Shown here in pieces: positions 16,403-24,495 of a DNA stretch of 42,584 bases. Position numbers and translations under genes: made by a program. The notes under the pieces were generated by a model. That model saw only the letters and a list, made by a program, of their open reading frames with translations, did no database searches and had not been told where the DNA came from. Source of the DNA: Thermoleophilia bacterium (lineage in GTDB: Bacteria; Actinomycetota; Thermoleophilia; Gaiellales; Gaiellaceae). Each line of letters starts with the position of its first letter. Positions within the stretch are counted from its first letter, which is position 1. The stretch lies in assembly GCA_016844515.1 (NCBI GenBank), contig JAERMP010000002.1:1-42584 (forward strand), given 5' to 3'.

Positions 16403-17197
16403 TCAGCTGCTTTCCTTGCGCCAGAAGACCCCCGTCCAGTCGATCGTGCGGAGTTCCTCGTGGATCTCGTGCTCGCTGCGAAAGTCGTCCACCGCCGCCT
16501 TGCAGGTTTCGAGTCCGTAGTCGTCGATGATCGTGTAGCCCCCGACGGAAAGTTTCGAGTAGAGAGCCTTCAAGGCGACGATCGTCGACTCATACAGATC
16601 CCCGTCCAGACGCAGTACCGCGAGGTTCTCGATGGGAGCCGCCGGAAGCGTTTCGCGAAACCAGCCCGGTAGGAAGCGAACACATTCGTCGAGGAGGTCA
16701 TAGCGCATGAAGTTCGCCTGCACGTCTGCAACCGAAACCGCGAGCTCAGGGAACGTCCATAGGACATCCCCAGCGTCCGCGGGGTATGTCTCGCCGTCGG
16801 GTGGAGGTAGACCCTGGAAGGAGTCCGCAACCCAGACGGTGCGATCCTGTGCTCGGTAGGCCTTGCAGATGCCTCGCATGAATATCGTGGCGCCACCGCG
16901 CCAGACGCCCGTCTCGATCAGATCGCCGGGCACACCGCGCCGTAACACGTCGGTGACGCATGCCTGGAGGTTGTCCAGCCTCGCCAGTCCGATCATCGTC
17001 TCCGCAGACGCTGGCCAGTCCCGCCCGATCCGACGCTTATCGAGATCGAACTCATCGAGAGTCTGCTCACCGGGAACGAGGGCGGCGTCTTTCGTGAGTA
17101 AGCCGCAGAGACTCCGCTTGAGAAGGTCGAGGTAGAGAAGCTCGGGGCCCTGGTCGAGCGACTGGCGCATGGACCGTGATAATCGCATGCCGGCCAC
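16403..17197 (-). CDS. TylF/MycF-type macrocin O-methyltransferase family
   Basis: This 264-residue protein has the features of the TylF family: MIGLARLDNLQACVTDVLR, then DLIETGVWRGGATIFMRG (SAM-binding loop), VWVADSFQGLPPPD, a VLRLDGDLYESTIVAL metal/substrate region and GGYTIIDDYG with catalytic acidic residues. Members methylate hydroxyl groups of deoxysugars using Mg2+. In this locus a surface-polysaccharide sugar, rather than a macrolide, is the likely substrate because no polyketide genes are seen. It converges with the methyltransferase at 15494-16363, and 40 bases separate their ends. Confidence 0.9.
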   Translation of the reverse strand: MAGMRLSRSMRQSLDQGPELLYLDLLKRSLCGLLTKDAALVPGEQTLDEFDLDKRRIGRDWPASAETMIGLARLDNLQACVTDVLRRGVPGDLIETGVWRGGATIFMRGICKAYRAQDRTVWVADSFQGLPPPDGETYPADAGDVLWTFPELAVSVADVQANFMRYDLLDECVRFLPGWFRETLPAAPIENLAVLRLDGDLYESTIVALKALYSKLSVGGYTIIDDYGLETCKAAVDDFRSEHEIHEELRTIDWTGVFWRKESS

Positions 17198-17340
17198 GAT
17201 CGACCATTCACCCCTAGGATGCCGGCGCCCGCTGCGGCTTTTCGCGGTTCGCGGGTTCGCTCGCGGAGAGCCTCGGTGAAGTGTCGGTCACATCGGCGGC
17301 AGTCCTACGTTCGACGCTGGCCGTGCACGAGCGGAGGAAC

Positions 17341-18177
17341 CTATGAGCGGCGCACCACGAGAACAGCCTGCCAGAATCGCCCAGGGTCATCGACGTACGT
17401 GACCACCTCAAAGTACGGCGACCAATTCCGCTCTACGTATGAGAGTGGTACAACAGCATCCCCATACCTATCTTCGATGCCTTCGTTAGTAGGCATGAAT
17501 ACCAGCTCTCCGGCGTCGTACGTCTCGTAATGCTCATGCAATCGGGGTTTATGTATCGCAAGCATCCGGTACCATTCCCGAGAGCTATTTTTCGGTACGT
17601 CTCTAATGAAATCTATGAAGCGCCGCGACTCGAGCGTCAGGCAAAAGACGCACCCTGGCCGTGCAACCCTTGCAAGCTCGCGCATCCAGTGGAGGTGAAC
17701 CTCCTCAGGGAGGTGCGTGAAAACAGAATAGGCAATGACCGTATCGAAGTAGCTGTCGGGGTAGGGCAAGTTGCCGCGAGGAGCTATGCGATCGATTTGC
17801 CCCGGTATGTCTAGTGCGTGGCAGATGTCAACGATGGACTCATCGACATCGCAGCCAAAGAGGTTTTCTTCAGCCACATCCTTCCAGAAGAATCTCAAAT
17901 AGCGACCCCAACCGCACCCAAAGTCGAGAAAGTGACTACGCCGCTGGAGAGGATTGCCCGCGTTGCGAGCGGACTCCTTGACAAAGGTCCAGAACGCAAA
18001 GGCTTCATGTAGGGCCTTCGCGTTCGCAGAACCTACATAGGTCGTCTGTATTGCCTCAGAAGGGAAGCCTGGAAAGTCAATGTCGTTTACTCTTCGTGAG
18101 GAAGTACTTGCGATCAGCAGGTCAAGCCACTGTCTGTCGCTCAACTCGGCAACCGCGCCGGGCAATCTATGCGTCAT
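17341..18177 (-). CDS. Class I SAM-dependent methyltransferase
   Basis: The 278-residue protein shows HFLDFGCGWGRYLRFFW (SAM glycine motif), LFGCDVDESIVDIC (acidic strand) and YFDTVIAYSVFTHLPEEVH (post-II/IV region), which define a Methyltransf_25-like enzyme. Its base composition is clearly richer in A and T than its neighbours, with codons such as TTT, AAA and ATA that are rare in the surrounding genes, so recent transfer is likely. It sits between the TylF-like gene and the ABC exporter genes on the same strand. A role in methylating the exported glycan, possibly to end the chain, is a guess from position. Confidence 0.85.
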   Translation of the reverse strand: MTHRLPGAVAELSDRQWLDLLIASTSSRRVNDIDFPGFPSEAIQTTYVGSANAKALHEAFAFWTFVKESARNAGNPLQRRSHFLDFGCGWGRYLRFFWKDVAEENLFGCDVDESIVDICHALDIPGQIDRIAPRGNLPYPDSYFDTVIAYSVFTHLPEEVHLHWMRELARVARPGCVFCLTLESRRFIDFIRDVPKNSSREWYRMLAIHKPRLHEHYETYDAGELVFMPTNEGIEDRYGDAVVPLSYVERNWSPYFEVVTYVDDPGRFWQAVLVVRRS

Positions 18178-18225
18178 CCTTCCACCCCCGCGTGAGACCG
18201 CGCGTATTCGTAACGGATCGTGGCT

Positions 18226-18963
18226 CTAGCCGCCAAGCAACCGCTCACGGTAGAGACCGACGATGTCACGTGGGTGACCGAGCGCTTGCACGTGGCCGGC
18301 TTGAAGCAAGACAACGCGTTCGCAGAAGCGCTCCATGAGCTCGAGGGCATGGCTCACGAAGACGACCGTTTTCCTTTCGGCCTTGAACCGCTCGAACGTC
18401 GCAAAGCACTTCTCCTGGAACGCCTGGTCTCCGACTGCCAGCACTTCGTCGAGAAGGAGAACGTCGAAAGGAATCTGGATCGCTATGGAGTACGCCAGCC
18501 GGACGAGCATTCCCGACGAGTAGTTCTTGAGCTTCTGGTCGACGAAGCGCTCGAGCTCCGCGAACGCGAGGATGTCTTCGTATCTTCCGTCGAGCTCACG
18601 GTGGCTCAGCCCGGCCAGGGTCCCGTTGACGCGGATGTTGTCGCGGGCGCTGAGCTCTCCGTTGAAGCCAACTCCCAGCTCGATGAACGGTGACAGGAGG
18701 CCCCTGACCCGAACGCGCCCAGAGTCGGGCACGTAGATGCCGGCGAGGATCCTCAGCAGCGTGCTCTTGCCGCTCCCGTTCGGCCCGATCACCCCGAAGA
18801 ACTCGCCCGAACCGACGGAAAATGTGACGTCCGTGAGCGCGTCGTTCCGCTCATACGTCGTGCCGCGGAACGGATGCAGGAAGTACTCCTTGATGAATGT
18901 CCGCTGCTCGTGCGGAATCCGGAACGTCTTCGAGACCGCTGCCACCTCGATTGCGGCTGCCAT
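18226..18963 (-). CDS. Polysaccharide ABC exporter, ATP-binding subunit (Wzt/TagH type)
   Basis: The 245-residue ATPase has Walker A GVIGPNGSGKSTLL, the ABC signature YSSGMLVRLAYS, Walker B DVLLLDEVLAVGD and the H-loop VVFVSHALELM. The short length and the replacement of LSGGQ by YSSGM are typical of the TagH/KpsT/Wzt group that exports teichoic acids, capsules and O-antigens. It lacks the extra C-terminal carbohydrate-binding domain of long Wzt proteins, so chain-end recognition is not built in. Its ATG directly abuts the stop codon of the permease gene. Confidence 0.93.
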   Translation of the reverse strand: MAAAIEVAAVSKTFRIPHEQRTFIKEYFLHPFRGTTYERNDALTDVTFSVGSGEFFGVIGPNGSGKSTLLRILAGIYVPDSGRVRVRGLLSPFIELGVGFNGELSARDNIRVNGTLAGLSHRELDGRYEDILAFAELERFVDQKLKNYSSGMLVRLAYSIAIQIPFDVLLLDEVLAVGDQAFQEKCFATFERFKAERKTVVFVSHALELMERFCERVVLLQAGHVQALGHPRDIVGLYRERLLGG

Positions 18964-19806
18964 TCAGAGCCTCTCCGCGAAGTAACGGCCCTCACGTCTG
19001 AAGATGACGAGAGCAGCGATGAAGAGGAGCGCGACGATAGCGATGGGGATGAGGCGGCCACCCGCGCCCGCGTACACGGTGGCCGCCGTTAGGTCGTTGG
19101 GGCCGCTCGCACCCCCGAGCATGACGTGGCGGATGTCCTGCATGACCTGCACGAACGGGTTGAGGAAGGCGGCCTTCTGCGCCCAGTCGGGAAGGATCCC
19201 GATCGGATAGAAGATCGCGCAAGCGAAGAAGAGCAAAGACGCGGCGAGCTCCCAGACCTGGCTGATGTCGCGGAAGCGAACGTACAGCGCGCTGAGCAGC
19301 AAGCCGAGGCCAACGGTGAAGAGGTACAGCTCGGCGAGCAGCGGGACGATGAGCAGCCACTCGATCTGAGGTGTGAGTCTCTGGATCGCTGCGAAGATGA
19401 CGAAGGCGAGTAGGTTCACGCAGAAGGTGATCCCGATCGCGACGGAGGCCGAAAGCGGGATCAGGATTGGATCGAACGCCAGTCGCCGCAGGGTCGCGCC
19501 TCCCTCGACGATCGACGGCAGCATCGCCGTCACGGAGTCGATGAAGAACAAGAAGAGGAGGATCCCGATCAGGAGGAAGAGCGTGAAGTCCTCCGTCTGG
19601 TTCGCGGTTTTCAAGAGGTGGGCGAAGACGAGCCAGAGCACGCCGAAGTACGCGAGCGGTTTGACGAGCGACCAGACATACCCGAGAGCTGCGTCGGTGT
19701 ACCTGGCCTTGAAGTCGATGACGCCGATGACGCGCAGGACGCGGAGGTAGTACGCGACGCCACTCGTGGCTTTAGCCCTTGCCGGCGGATACGAACTCTC
19801 GCTCAC
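18964..19806 (-). CDS. Polysaccharide ABC exporter, permease subunit (Wzm/TagG type)
   Basis: The 280-residue protein is an ABC-2 permease: an amphipathic N-terminus (VIDFKARYTDAALGYVWSLVKP) is followed by six hydrophobic helices, with the conserved ALYVRFRDISQVWELAASLL loop in the middle. It pairs with the ATPase gene immediately downstream to move a lipid-linked glycan across the membrane. The GTG start has no convincing Shine-Dalgarno sequence. The order permease-ATPase-methyltransferases matches ABC-dependent O-antigen or wall-polysaccharide loci. Confidence 0.92.
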   Translation of the reverse strand: MSESSYPPARAKATSGVAYYLRVLRVIGVIDFKARYTDAALGYVWSLVKPLAYFGVLWLVFAHLLKTANQTEDFTLFLLIGILLFLFFIDSVTAMLPSIVEGGATLRRLAFDPILIPLSASVAIGITFCVNLLAFVIFAAIQRLTPQIEWLLIVPLLAELYLFTVGLGLLLSALYVRFRDISQVWELAASLLFFACAIFYPIGILPDWAQKAAFLNPFVQVMQDIRHVMLGGASGPNDLTAATVYAGAGGRLIPIAIVALLFIAALVIFRREGRYFAERL

Positions 19807-19846
19807 GTGAGTACGACAGGCTAATGGAGCGGTAGGCGGGATCGCC

Positions 19847-19870
19847 CGACTGCTGCAGCGGGAGCAGTCG
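19847..19870 (-). terminator. Hairpin between the GT2 gene and the exporter operon
   Basis: CGACTGCT (19847-19854) pairs perfectly with AGCAGTCG (19863-19870) around an eight-base loop, about 30 bases after the GT2 stop on the minus strand. There is no U-tract, so it may be a weak terminator or mRNA-processing site. Confidence 0.35.
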
Positions 19871-19897
19871 AGGCGGCGGAAGCGTGAGGTGGGTGCC

Positions 19898-20590
19898 TCA
19901 TATCAGGCGGCAGCGGACGAGCGTGCGGAGCACGCGAAGCCCGTCGAGCGACGTGAGCTTCTTCCCAGCCTCGCGGCCGCGCGCCTTGTAGGAGATCGGC
20001 ACCTCGTGGATCCGCTCGCCGGCCCGGAGCACCCGCGCGGCGATCTCGGGCTCGATCCCAAAGCCCCGCTCGCGCAGCGGGAGCGACCGGAAGAGTTCGG
20101 TGCGCATCGCTTTGTGGCACGTCATCACGTCCGAGATCCAGCAGTTGTAGAGGACGTTCGTCGCGAAGGTGACGGCCTTGTTCCCCAGCACGTACCAAAA
20201 GCTGAACGACGACTGGGACGTCCAGGCGCGGGTGCCGAAGACGACCTTTGCGTCTCCGGAGACCAGGGGCTCGAGGACATCGGCGAGATCCGACGCCCGG
20301 TACTCGAGATCGGCGTCGAAGATCGCGGCGAACTCGCAGCTGGCATGGTCGAGCGCAGTCCGCACCGCCGCCCCTTTGCCTTCGTTCTCAGGGTGGAACA
20401 CGATGCGCACGTTGTCCGGCCAGGTGCGCGAGCCGAGCAGCTCTCGCGTGCCGTCGGTGGAGCCGTCGTCGACGACGATCAGCTCGCGGCTCGTGATCGG
20501 GAGCTCGGCCGTCAGCGCATCATCGATCGCTGCTTCCACAGTCGCTCGCTCGTTGAACACGGGCATGAGGATCGAGAGGTCGCCGGCCAT
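19898..20590 (-). CDS. Glycosyltransferase family 2, DPM1-like soluble type
   Basis: This 230-residue protein has LSILMPVFNERATVE, LIVVDDGSTDGTRELL, AIFDADLEYRASDL (DxD) and the DVMTCHKAM and GFGIEPEIAARVLRAG segments of polyprenyl-phosphate mannosyltransferase-like enzymes, without membrane helices. It would supply a polyprenyl-phosphate sugar donor. The first 17 codons and the last 20 or so codons are closely matched by a 41-codon remnant at 22531-22656, and the sequence just upstream of the ATG is also shared, which shows this gene was once duplicated. Confidence 0.9.
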   Translation of the reverse strand: MAGDLSILMPVFNERATVEAAIDDALTAELPITSRELIVVDDGSTDGTRELLGSRTWPDNVRIVFHPENEGKGAAVRTALDHASCEFAAIFDADLEYRASDLADVLEPLVSGDAKVVFGTRAWTSQSSFSFWYVLGNKAVTFATNVLYNCWISDVMTCHKAMRTELFRSLPLRERGFGIEPEIAARVLRAGERIHEVPISYKARGREAGKKLTSLDGLRVLRTLVRCRLI

Positions 20591-20657
20591 CGCGCGAATC
20601 CTGCCCGTGCCACCGGCCGATGTCGATCTCGAACGCGGTTCGTCTCGGAGAAGTGCT

Positions 20658-20755
20658 CTTGTCTCCGTCTATGGCATCGTGAAGCCATGCGCTTCAAGGA
20701 TCACGACCCGCACCAGTTCCACGCCCGCATCCGCCCCATCGATCCACTGCCGTGA
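20658..20755 (+). pseudogene. DUF4160 protein remnant (frameshifted)
   Basis: Bases 20658-20684 read LVSVYGIVK. A one-base shift near 20685 then gives MRFKDHDPHQFHAR, which together match the DUF4160 signature (YGI-x-I-x-M-x-F-x-DH-x-P-x-HFHA). The frame then ends at TGA 20753-20755, far short of the normal length of about 80 residues. DUF4160 genes are commonly found directly before DUF2442 genes, as here. Confidence 0.6.
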
Positions 20756-21036
20756 TGGCGCCCGACGTCTCTTCGGTCTCACCGCTCGAGCCGTATGTCA
20801 TCCGGGTTTTCTTCGATGCCGGTGAGGTTCGGGACGTGGACATCGAACCGCTACTGGGAGGCCCGGTGTTCAGGCCTGTTCGCGATCGTGAGGAGTTCGT
20901 GCGCGTCCGGGTGGACGAGCAGACACGGGCCGTTGCCTGGCCGAGTGGCGCGGATCTCGATCCCGATGTGATCTATGGGATTGCTCTGCCAGCTCGACAG
21001 CCTGCAGCGCGCGTCACTACACCCCAAGTGGTCTGA
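20755..21036 (+). CDS. DUF2442 domain protein
   Basis: The 93-residue product has the DUF2442 layout: YVIRVFFDAGEVRDVDIEPLL, then VFRPVRDREEFVRVRVDE and VAWPSGADLDPDVIYG near the end. The function of the family is unknown; its genes usually follow DUF4160 genes, and a toxin-antitoxin role has been proposed for such pairs. Here the partner upstream is broken. ATG 20755 overlaps the stop of the DUF4160 remnant. The gene is on the plus strand between minus-strand glycosyltransferase genes, consistent with insertion of a small mobile pair. Confidence 0.75.
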   Translation: MAPDVSSVSPLEPYVIRVFFDAGEVRDVDIEPLLGGPVFRPVRDREEFVRVRVDEQTRAVAWPSGADLDPDVIYGIALPARQPAARVTTPQVV

Positions 21037-21082
21037 GCGCCGGGCCGAGAAGGGACTTTCGACCCGCTCGCGTTCGCACGCC

Positions 21083-22534
21083 CTAGCTGCGCGGAGGCAC
21101 GAACCAGACGTTCATCTCGCCGCCCCGCGCGTACTGTCTGAACCGAAAGTGACGGGCGCCCTTGCGCTGTGTGCAGTAAATGGTCACGGGCGGCAAAATC
21201 CACGGCTGGGTGATGACAACCGCCTCGCGTGGTGCGTCACACACGCGACGGGCGAGATCGGTCGTTCGTGGCGTCTCCACGGGCCGGCCGAGATAGAACT
21301 CGAGATCTCTGGGGTACGGCACATGGGCGAACACGGGTGCTGATGGTGGCGCGAGCGCACGGATCGTCTCGGCTACATCCCGTGTCGATTCGCGTGGTAG
21401 CCGCGTGACCCGAACTATGTACGGAGCCGAAATAAGTGCGACAAGTCCGAGCGTCGTCACAGCAATCAACGTTCGAACGCCGAGCCGGCGGGTGGTGGCG
21501 AAGCGAGCGAGGATCATCGCAATCCCGCTCGCGAGAAGGATCACGAGCGGCACGAGGAGGAAGCTGAAGAATCGCGGGGCGACGTGGGTTCGGGTGAGCC
21601 ACAGCGTGATGACCGTTGCCAGTACGCCTGCGCTGAGGATGAGGCTCGAGTCACGGCTACGGAGAAGCGGGCTCGAGCCAATGAGCAGCGCGAGCGGCAC
21701 AACGATCGCCAGCGCTCCGAGACCTGGGTCATAGAGCGTCTCGTCGATCCATATCAGCGCCGGCCACAGGGTCTGATCGATCGGTGCGGTGATGATCCAT
21801 GCGGCGGCGATGGGGCTGCCGTATTCCTGCCGCGAGCTCTCCAAGAGGTCGTCGATGTGAGGGCTGTACCAGGCGATGATCGCGAGGAACGACACTGTCA
21901 GCCCGACAGCCGTCCGACGGCGAAGTTCTCGGTTTGTGAGCAGAACAGCGCCCGTCGCGGCGAACGCTATTCCGAAGTGTGGCAGCGTCCATGTGCCAAC
22001 GACCCCGGCGCCGCAGAAAGCGACAATCGTCCAGATTCGTGGTGAGCGATTTGCTTCGAGTGCAGCGACCGTCAAGACGCTCATCGCGAGAAAGGCCAGA
22101 CCGTACCCGCGTGCTTGGCGTGTGATGTCGAGGAGCAGCGGCGAGGCCGTGGCGAAGAAGAGGAAGAGCACACCCGATAGCAGGCCCAGCCGTTTGTGGA
22201 GCCACGCGGTAACGAGGATCACTCCGGCGACGAACGGGACTGCGGACCAGAGTCGAAGGGCGATCTCGGACTCTCCGAACAGTGAGGTCGTCGCCCAGCC
22301 GAGGAGGCTGAAGAGCTCGTGGTTGTTCGGGACGTAGTGCCCGATGAGGATCTCGTCAGGTCCGCCCGTGATGTAGTCCCTGACCGTCGTGAGCTCGTCG
22401 CTCGAGTAGCTCTGGTTCAGCCCGGCGAAACGCGACAGACAAAGGATCGAACCCAGGAGGAAGTAGCCGGCTGCGGTAAGGAGGCCGGTGAGGTCCTTCG
22501 TCCCCGAGCGACTCGTAGAGTCGGCGTCGCTCAC
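21083..22534 (-). CDS. GT-C family membrane glycosyltransferase (GT39-like)
   Basis: The 483-residue protein has an N-terminal helix, then the acidic motif SYSSDELTTVRDY in the first outer loop, followed by about ten helices and a short soluble C-terminal part. This is the layout of PMT/ArnT-like enzymes that use polyprenyl-phosphate sugars. The frame stays open far upstream, but that extension is a shadow of the M23 peptidase gene. The GTG at 22534 begins just before helix 1 and overlaps the stop of the 41-codon GT2 remnant (GTGA). A soluble GT2 enzyme normally supplies the donor for such a protein, so the pair GT2 plus GT-C was probably once intact here. Confidence 0.82.
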   Translation of the reverse strand: MSDADSTSRSGTKDLTGLLTAAGYFLLGSILCLSRFAGLNQSYSSDELTTVRDYITGGPDEILIGHYVPNNHELFSLLGWATTSLFGESEIALRLWSAVPFVAGVILVTAWLHKRLGLLSGVLFLFFATASPLLLDITRQARGYGLAFLAMSVLTVAALEANRSPRIWTIVAFCGAGVVGTWTLPHFGIAFAATGAVLLTNRELRRRTAVGLTVSFLAIIAWYSPHIDDLLESSRQEYGSPIAAAWIITAPIDQTLWPALIWIDETLYDPGLGALAIVVPLALLIGSSPLLRSRDSSLILSAGVLATVITLWLTRTHVAPRFFSFLLVPLVILLASGIAMILARFATTRRLGVRTLIAVTTLGLVALISAPYIVRVTRLPRESTRDVAETIRALAPPSAPVFAHVPYPRDLEFYLGRPVETPRTTDLARRVCDAPREAVVITQPWILPPVTIYCTQRKGARHFRFRQYARGGEMNVWFVPPRS

Positions 22535-22656
22535 ATCAAAAGACAGCCAACGAATGTGCGGAGGACGTGGATCCCGGCGAACGCGGTGAGCGTCTTTCCC
22601 GCCTCGGTCGCGCGCTCGTTGAAGACGGGCATCAGGATCGAGAGGTCGCCGGCCAT
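22531..22656 (-). pseudogene. GT2 glycosyltransferase gene collapsed to 41 codons by in-frame deletion
   Basis: The product begins MAGDLSILMPVFNERAT, matching the start of the GT2 protein at 19898-20590 residue for residue over 17 positions. It then jumps to EAGKTLTAFAGIHVLRTFVG, which corresponds to that protein's last residues. About 190 codons including all catalytic motifs are missing, yet the frame is kept and ends at TGA 22531-22533. The bases 22614-22672 closely match 20548-20605, including the upstream leader. Its stop overlaps the GTG of the GT-C gene, so translation of the remnant may still matter for the downstream gene. Confidence 0.85.
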
Positions 22657-22692
22657 CGCGCGAAATCCTGCTGATTCGACCGGCTGACGCGC

Positions 22693-23577
22693 CTATGGAA
22701 GCGGCGCGACGCGGCTCAGCTGCAGGGTGCCGGCCGAGCCGATGATCGCGTCCGCCGTCGTCTTCGCCCTCACGGTGTATGCGGCGACCGGTACGGGCGT
22801 GCGGAACGCTCGGAGCGCCGGGCTCGTGACCTGACCGATCGACGCAGCGACGGCGGCTTCCGGCGGAACCGAGAGCTCGACCGGGCGCGGCTCGATCTCG
22901 AGCCAGCGACCGCCCGGGTACTGGCGCACCCGCTCGACCTCGAGCTTGATCGAGCCCGCTCCCGCGGCGACGAGCTTGCCCCGCAGACCAAGGCTGAACG
23001 TCGAGCCGGACTTCGCCGCGAAGAGCTGTCGGCTGGCGCGTTTCAGGTGCTTGAACGGACTCACGTCGGCGCCTCCGTTCGGGTGCACCTCGAAATGAAG
23101 GTGCGGATTCCCATTTGCATCTCCCGAGTCCCCATTCCATGCGACCTGCTCTCCCGCTGAAACCCGGCCTCCGTCCGGTACCGCGAACGTGACGTCCTTG
23201 ACGCAGCCACCCTTGTTGTCGTTTCGCGCGGTCAGGTCGTTGTTCAGGTGGATGTACAGATACATCGTCCCGCTGCGCCCGTACAGGTAGAGCATGCAGC
23301 CCCCGAGGCCTGACTCCGCGTACTCGACGCGTCCGTCCTCGACGGCGACGACGGGTGCGCGCCATGCGTTCTCCATGTCAATCCCTGCGTGTCGCCCGTT
23401 TCCGCGCGGGTCGCCGTAGTTGTCCCAGAGCTCCGTCTTCGCGACGAGCGGGAAGACGAGCCGCGGCACGCCTTGCTCGAGCCCGCTTGCTGCCGGTGTC
23501 GTCAACGTTGCGGCGGCGAGACCGGCGAGGAGGAGGGCGACAAGAGTCTCTAGAAATATCGTCCGGTGGCGTCTCAT
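22693..23577 (-). CDS. Secreted M23 family metallopeptidase (LytM-like)
   Basis: The 294-residue protein starts with a basic signal peptide (MRRHRTIFLETLVALLLAGL). The M23 domain follows: H63 and D67 in RHAGIDM (zinc ligands), YIHLN near residue 110, and H159/H161 in PHLHFEVHP (catalytic and third zinc ligand), so the site looks complete. The C-terminal 110 residues form an uncharacterised beta-rich region. Such enzymes cut peptide cross-bridges in peptidoglycan or act as activators. It probably works outside the membrane in wall remodelling. It lies 36 bases upstream of the GT2 remnant on the same strand. Confidence 0.9.
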   Translation of the reverse strand: MRRHRTIFLETLVALLLAGLAAATLTTPAASGLEQGVPRLVFPLVAKTELWDNYGDPRGNGRHAGIDMENAWRAPVVAVEDGRVEYAESGLGGCMLYLYGRSGTMYLYIHLNNDLTARNDNKGGCVKDVTFAVPDGGRVSAGEQVAWNGDSGDANGNPHLHFEVHPNGGADVSPFKHLKRASRQLFAAKSGSTFSLGLRGKLVAAGAGSIKLEVERVRQYPGGRWLEIEPRPVELSVPPEAAVAASIGQVTSPALRAFRTPVPVAAYTVRAKTTADAIIGSAGTLQLSRVAPLP

Positions 23578-23718
23578 ACGAGAAAGTGCTCCGGTCCGCG
23601 CTCGAAGGGCGGGACGCTAGCAGAGCCGTGCCCGTGGCGGCGTGTCCGGGACGATCGCTCAGTTTCAGCTGTCCGTTCGGGTAGGGTGGCGCGCCGGAAG
23701 CACTCCTATTCTTCGGCC

Positions 23719-23799
23719 GTGGGCCGCCTGCACTGGCTGTTTGTGCCTCGCTGCCGTCGTCGCCGACCTTGGCCCCTGTCCCCGAGGCTCGCCGGCTGA
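23719..23799 (+). CDS. Possible 26-residue leader ORF before the ICMT-like gene
   Basis: GTG 23719 lies six bases after a TATTCT box (23707-23712), the spacing seen for leaderless starts elsewhere in the window. The frame encodes a very basic 26-residue peptide (CRRRRP in the middle) and ends at TGA 23797-23799, which overlaps the ATG of the next gene (TGATG). Promoter box, start and coupling are suggestive, but a peptide this short cannot be proven from sequence. Confidence 0.3.
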   Translation: MGRLHWLFVPRCRRRRPWPLSPRLAG

Positions 23800-24479
23800 T
23801 GAGACCTGCGGGTCGTCAGGTGCCCTTCGGGCTCGGCGGTCGTTTCGTCATCGGGCCCAGGCTCGCGCCCCGGTCCCGAGGTCTGCTCCGCCGCGCCCGG
23901 TATTGGGCCGTCAACGTCGCCGTTGCCGCGATGTACTTCTGGTTCGCGAAGGCGCACTTCCTTGCGTGGCTCAATTCGGGCGACCTGCGTGGTCTCGGTG
24001 TGGTCGCGATCGAGACGGTCGTCGCGGTGCTGATCCTCACCCGGCGAGCGCCGATCGAGACAAGTGGCCGCCTCGTTGCGTGGGTTGCGACAGTCGTAGG
24101 CATCGTCGGGCCGATGCTGGCACGGCCAACGGATGGTGGCTGGTCCGGCGCGCTATACCTGCAGCTCGCGGGCGCAGCGTTCGCGTTCGCCAGCCTGTTC
24201 GTGATCGGCCGGTCATTCGGCCTGGTCGCAGCGAACCGTGGGATCGTCACCCGCGGGCCCTACGGGCTCGTTCGTCATCCCATCTACCTCGGTTACGTCG
24301 TCGCGAATCTCGGATACCTGCTCGAGAACCCGTCCTCTCGCAACGCCGTGATCATCGCTGTTGCCACGTCTGCCCAGCTCATAAGGATCAGCTGCGAAGA
24401 GGAAATCCTGTCGCACGATCAGGCGTACTCAGCGTATCGTCGTCAGGTGCGCTTCCGGTTGATTCCGCACGTGTACTGA
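23799..24479 (+). CDS. Isoprenylcysteine carboxyl methyltransferase (ICMT/PEMT) family membrane protein
   Basis: The protein of 226 residues has four to five hydrophobic helices and the C-terminal ICMT signature: NRGIVTRGPYGLVRHPIYLGYV, then a helix, EEEILSHDQAYSAYRRQV and RLIPHVY at the end. In this family the RHPxYxG and E-E residues bind S-adenosylmethionine at the membrane surface. Bacterial members have varied or unknown substrates because bacteria generally lack prenylated CaaX proteins; lipids are likely. ATG 23799 is chosen because it overlaps the stop of the possible leader ORF; an in-frame TTG at 23769 would add ten residues. The next gene starts 16 bases downstream. Confidence 0.85.
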   Translation: MRPAGRQVPFGLGGRFVIGPRLAPRSRGLLRRARYWAVNVAVAAMYFWFAKAHFLAWLNSGDLRGLGVVAIETVVAVLILTRRAPIETSGRLVAWVATVVGIVGPMLARPTDGGWSGALYLQLAGAAFAFASLFVIGRSFGLVAANRGIVTRGPYGLVRHPIYLGYVVANLGYLLENPSSRNAVIIAVATSAQLIRISCEEEILSHDQAYSAYRRQVRFRLIPHVY

Positions 24480-24495
24480 TGGCGTCGCCGCGCGC

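Noticed and set aside
16403..17197. TylF-like methyltransferase as evidence of a macrolide cluster
   Set aside because: No polyketide synthase or macrolide-specific genes are present. The neighbours are glycosyltransferases and a polysaccharide exporter.
22535..23365. A 760-residue frame ending at 21083 suggests a protein with a long basic N-terminal domain before the GT-C enzyme
   Set aside because: The first 277 codons are an alternate frame of the M23 peptidase gene on the same strand. Their composition (R, G, A and P rich) is that of a shadow, and the real protein starts at GTG 22534.
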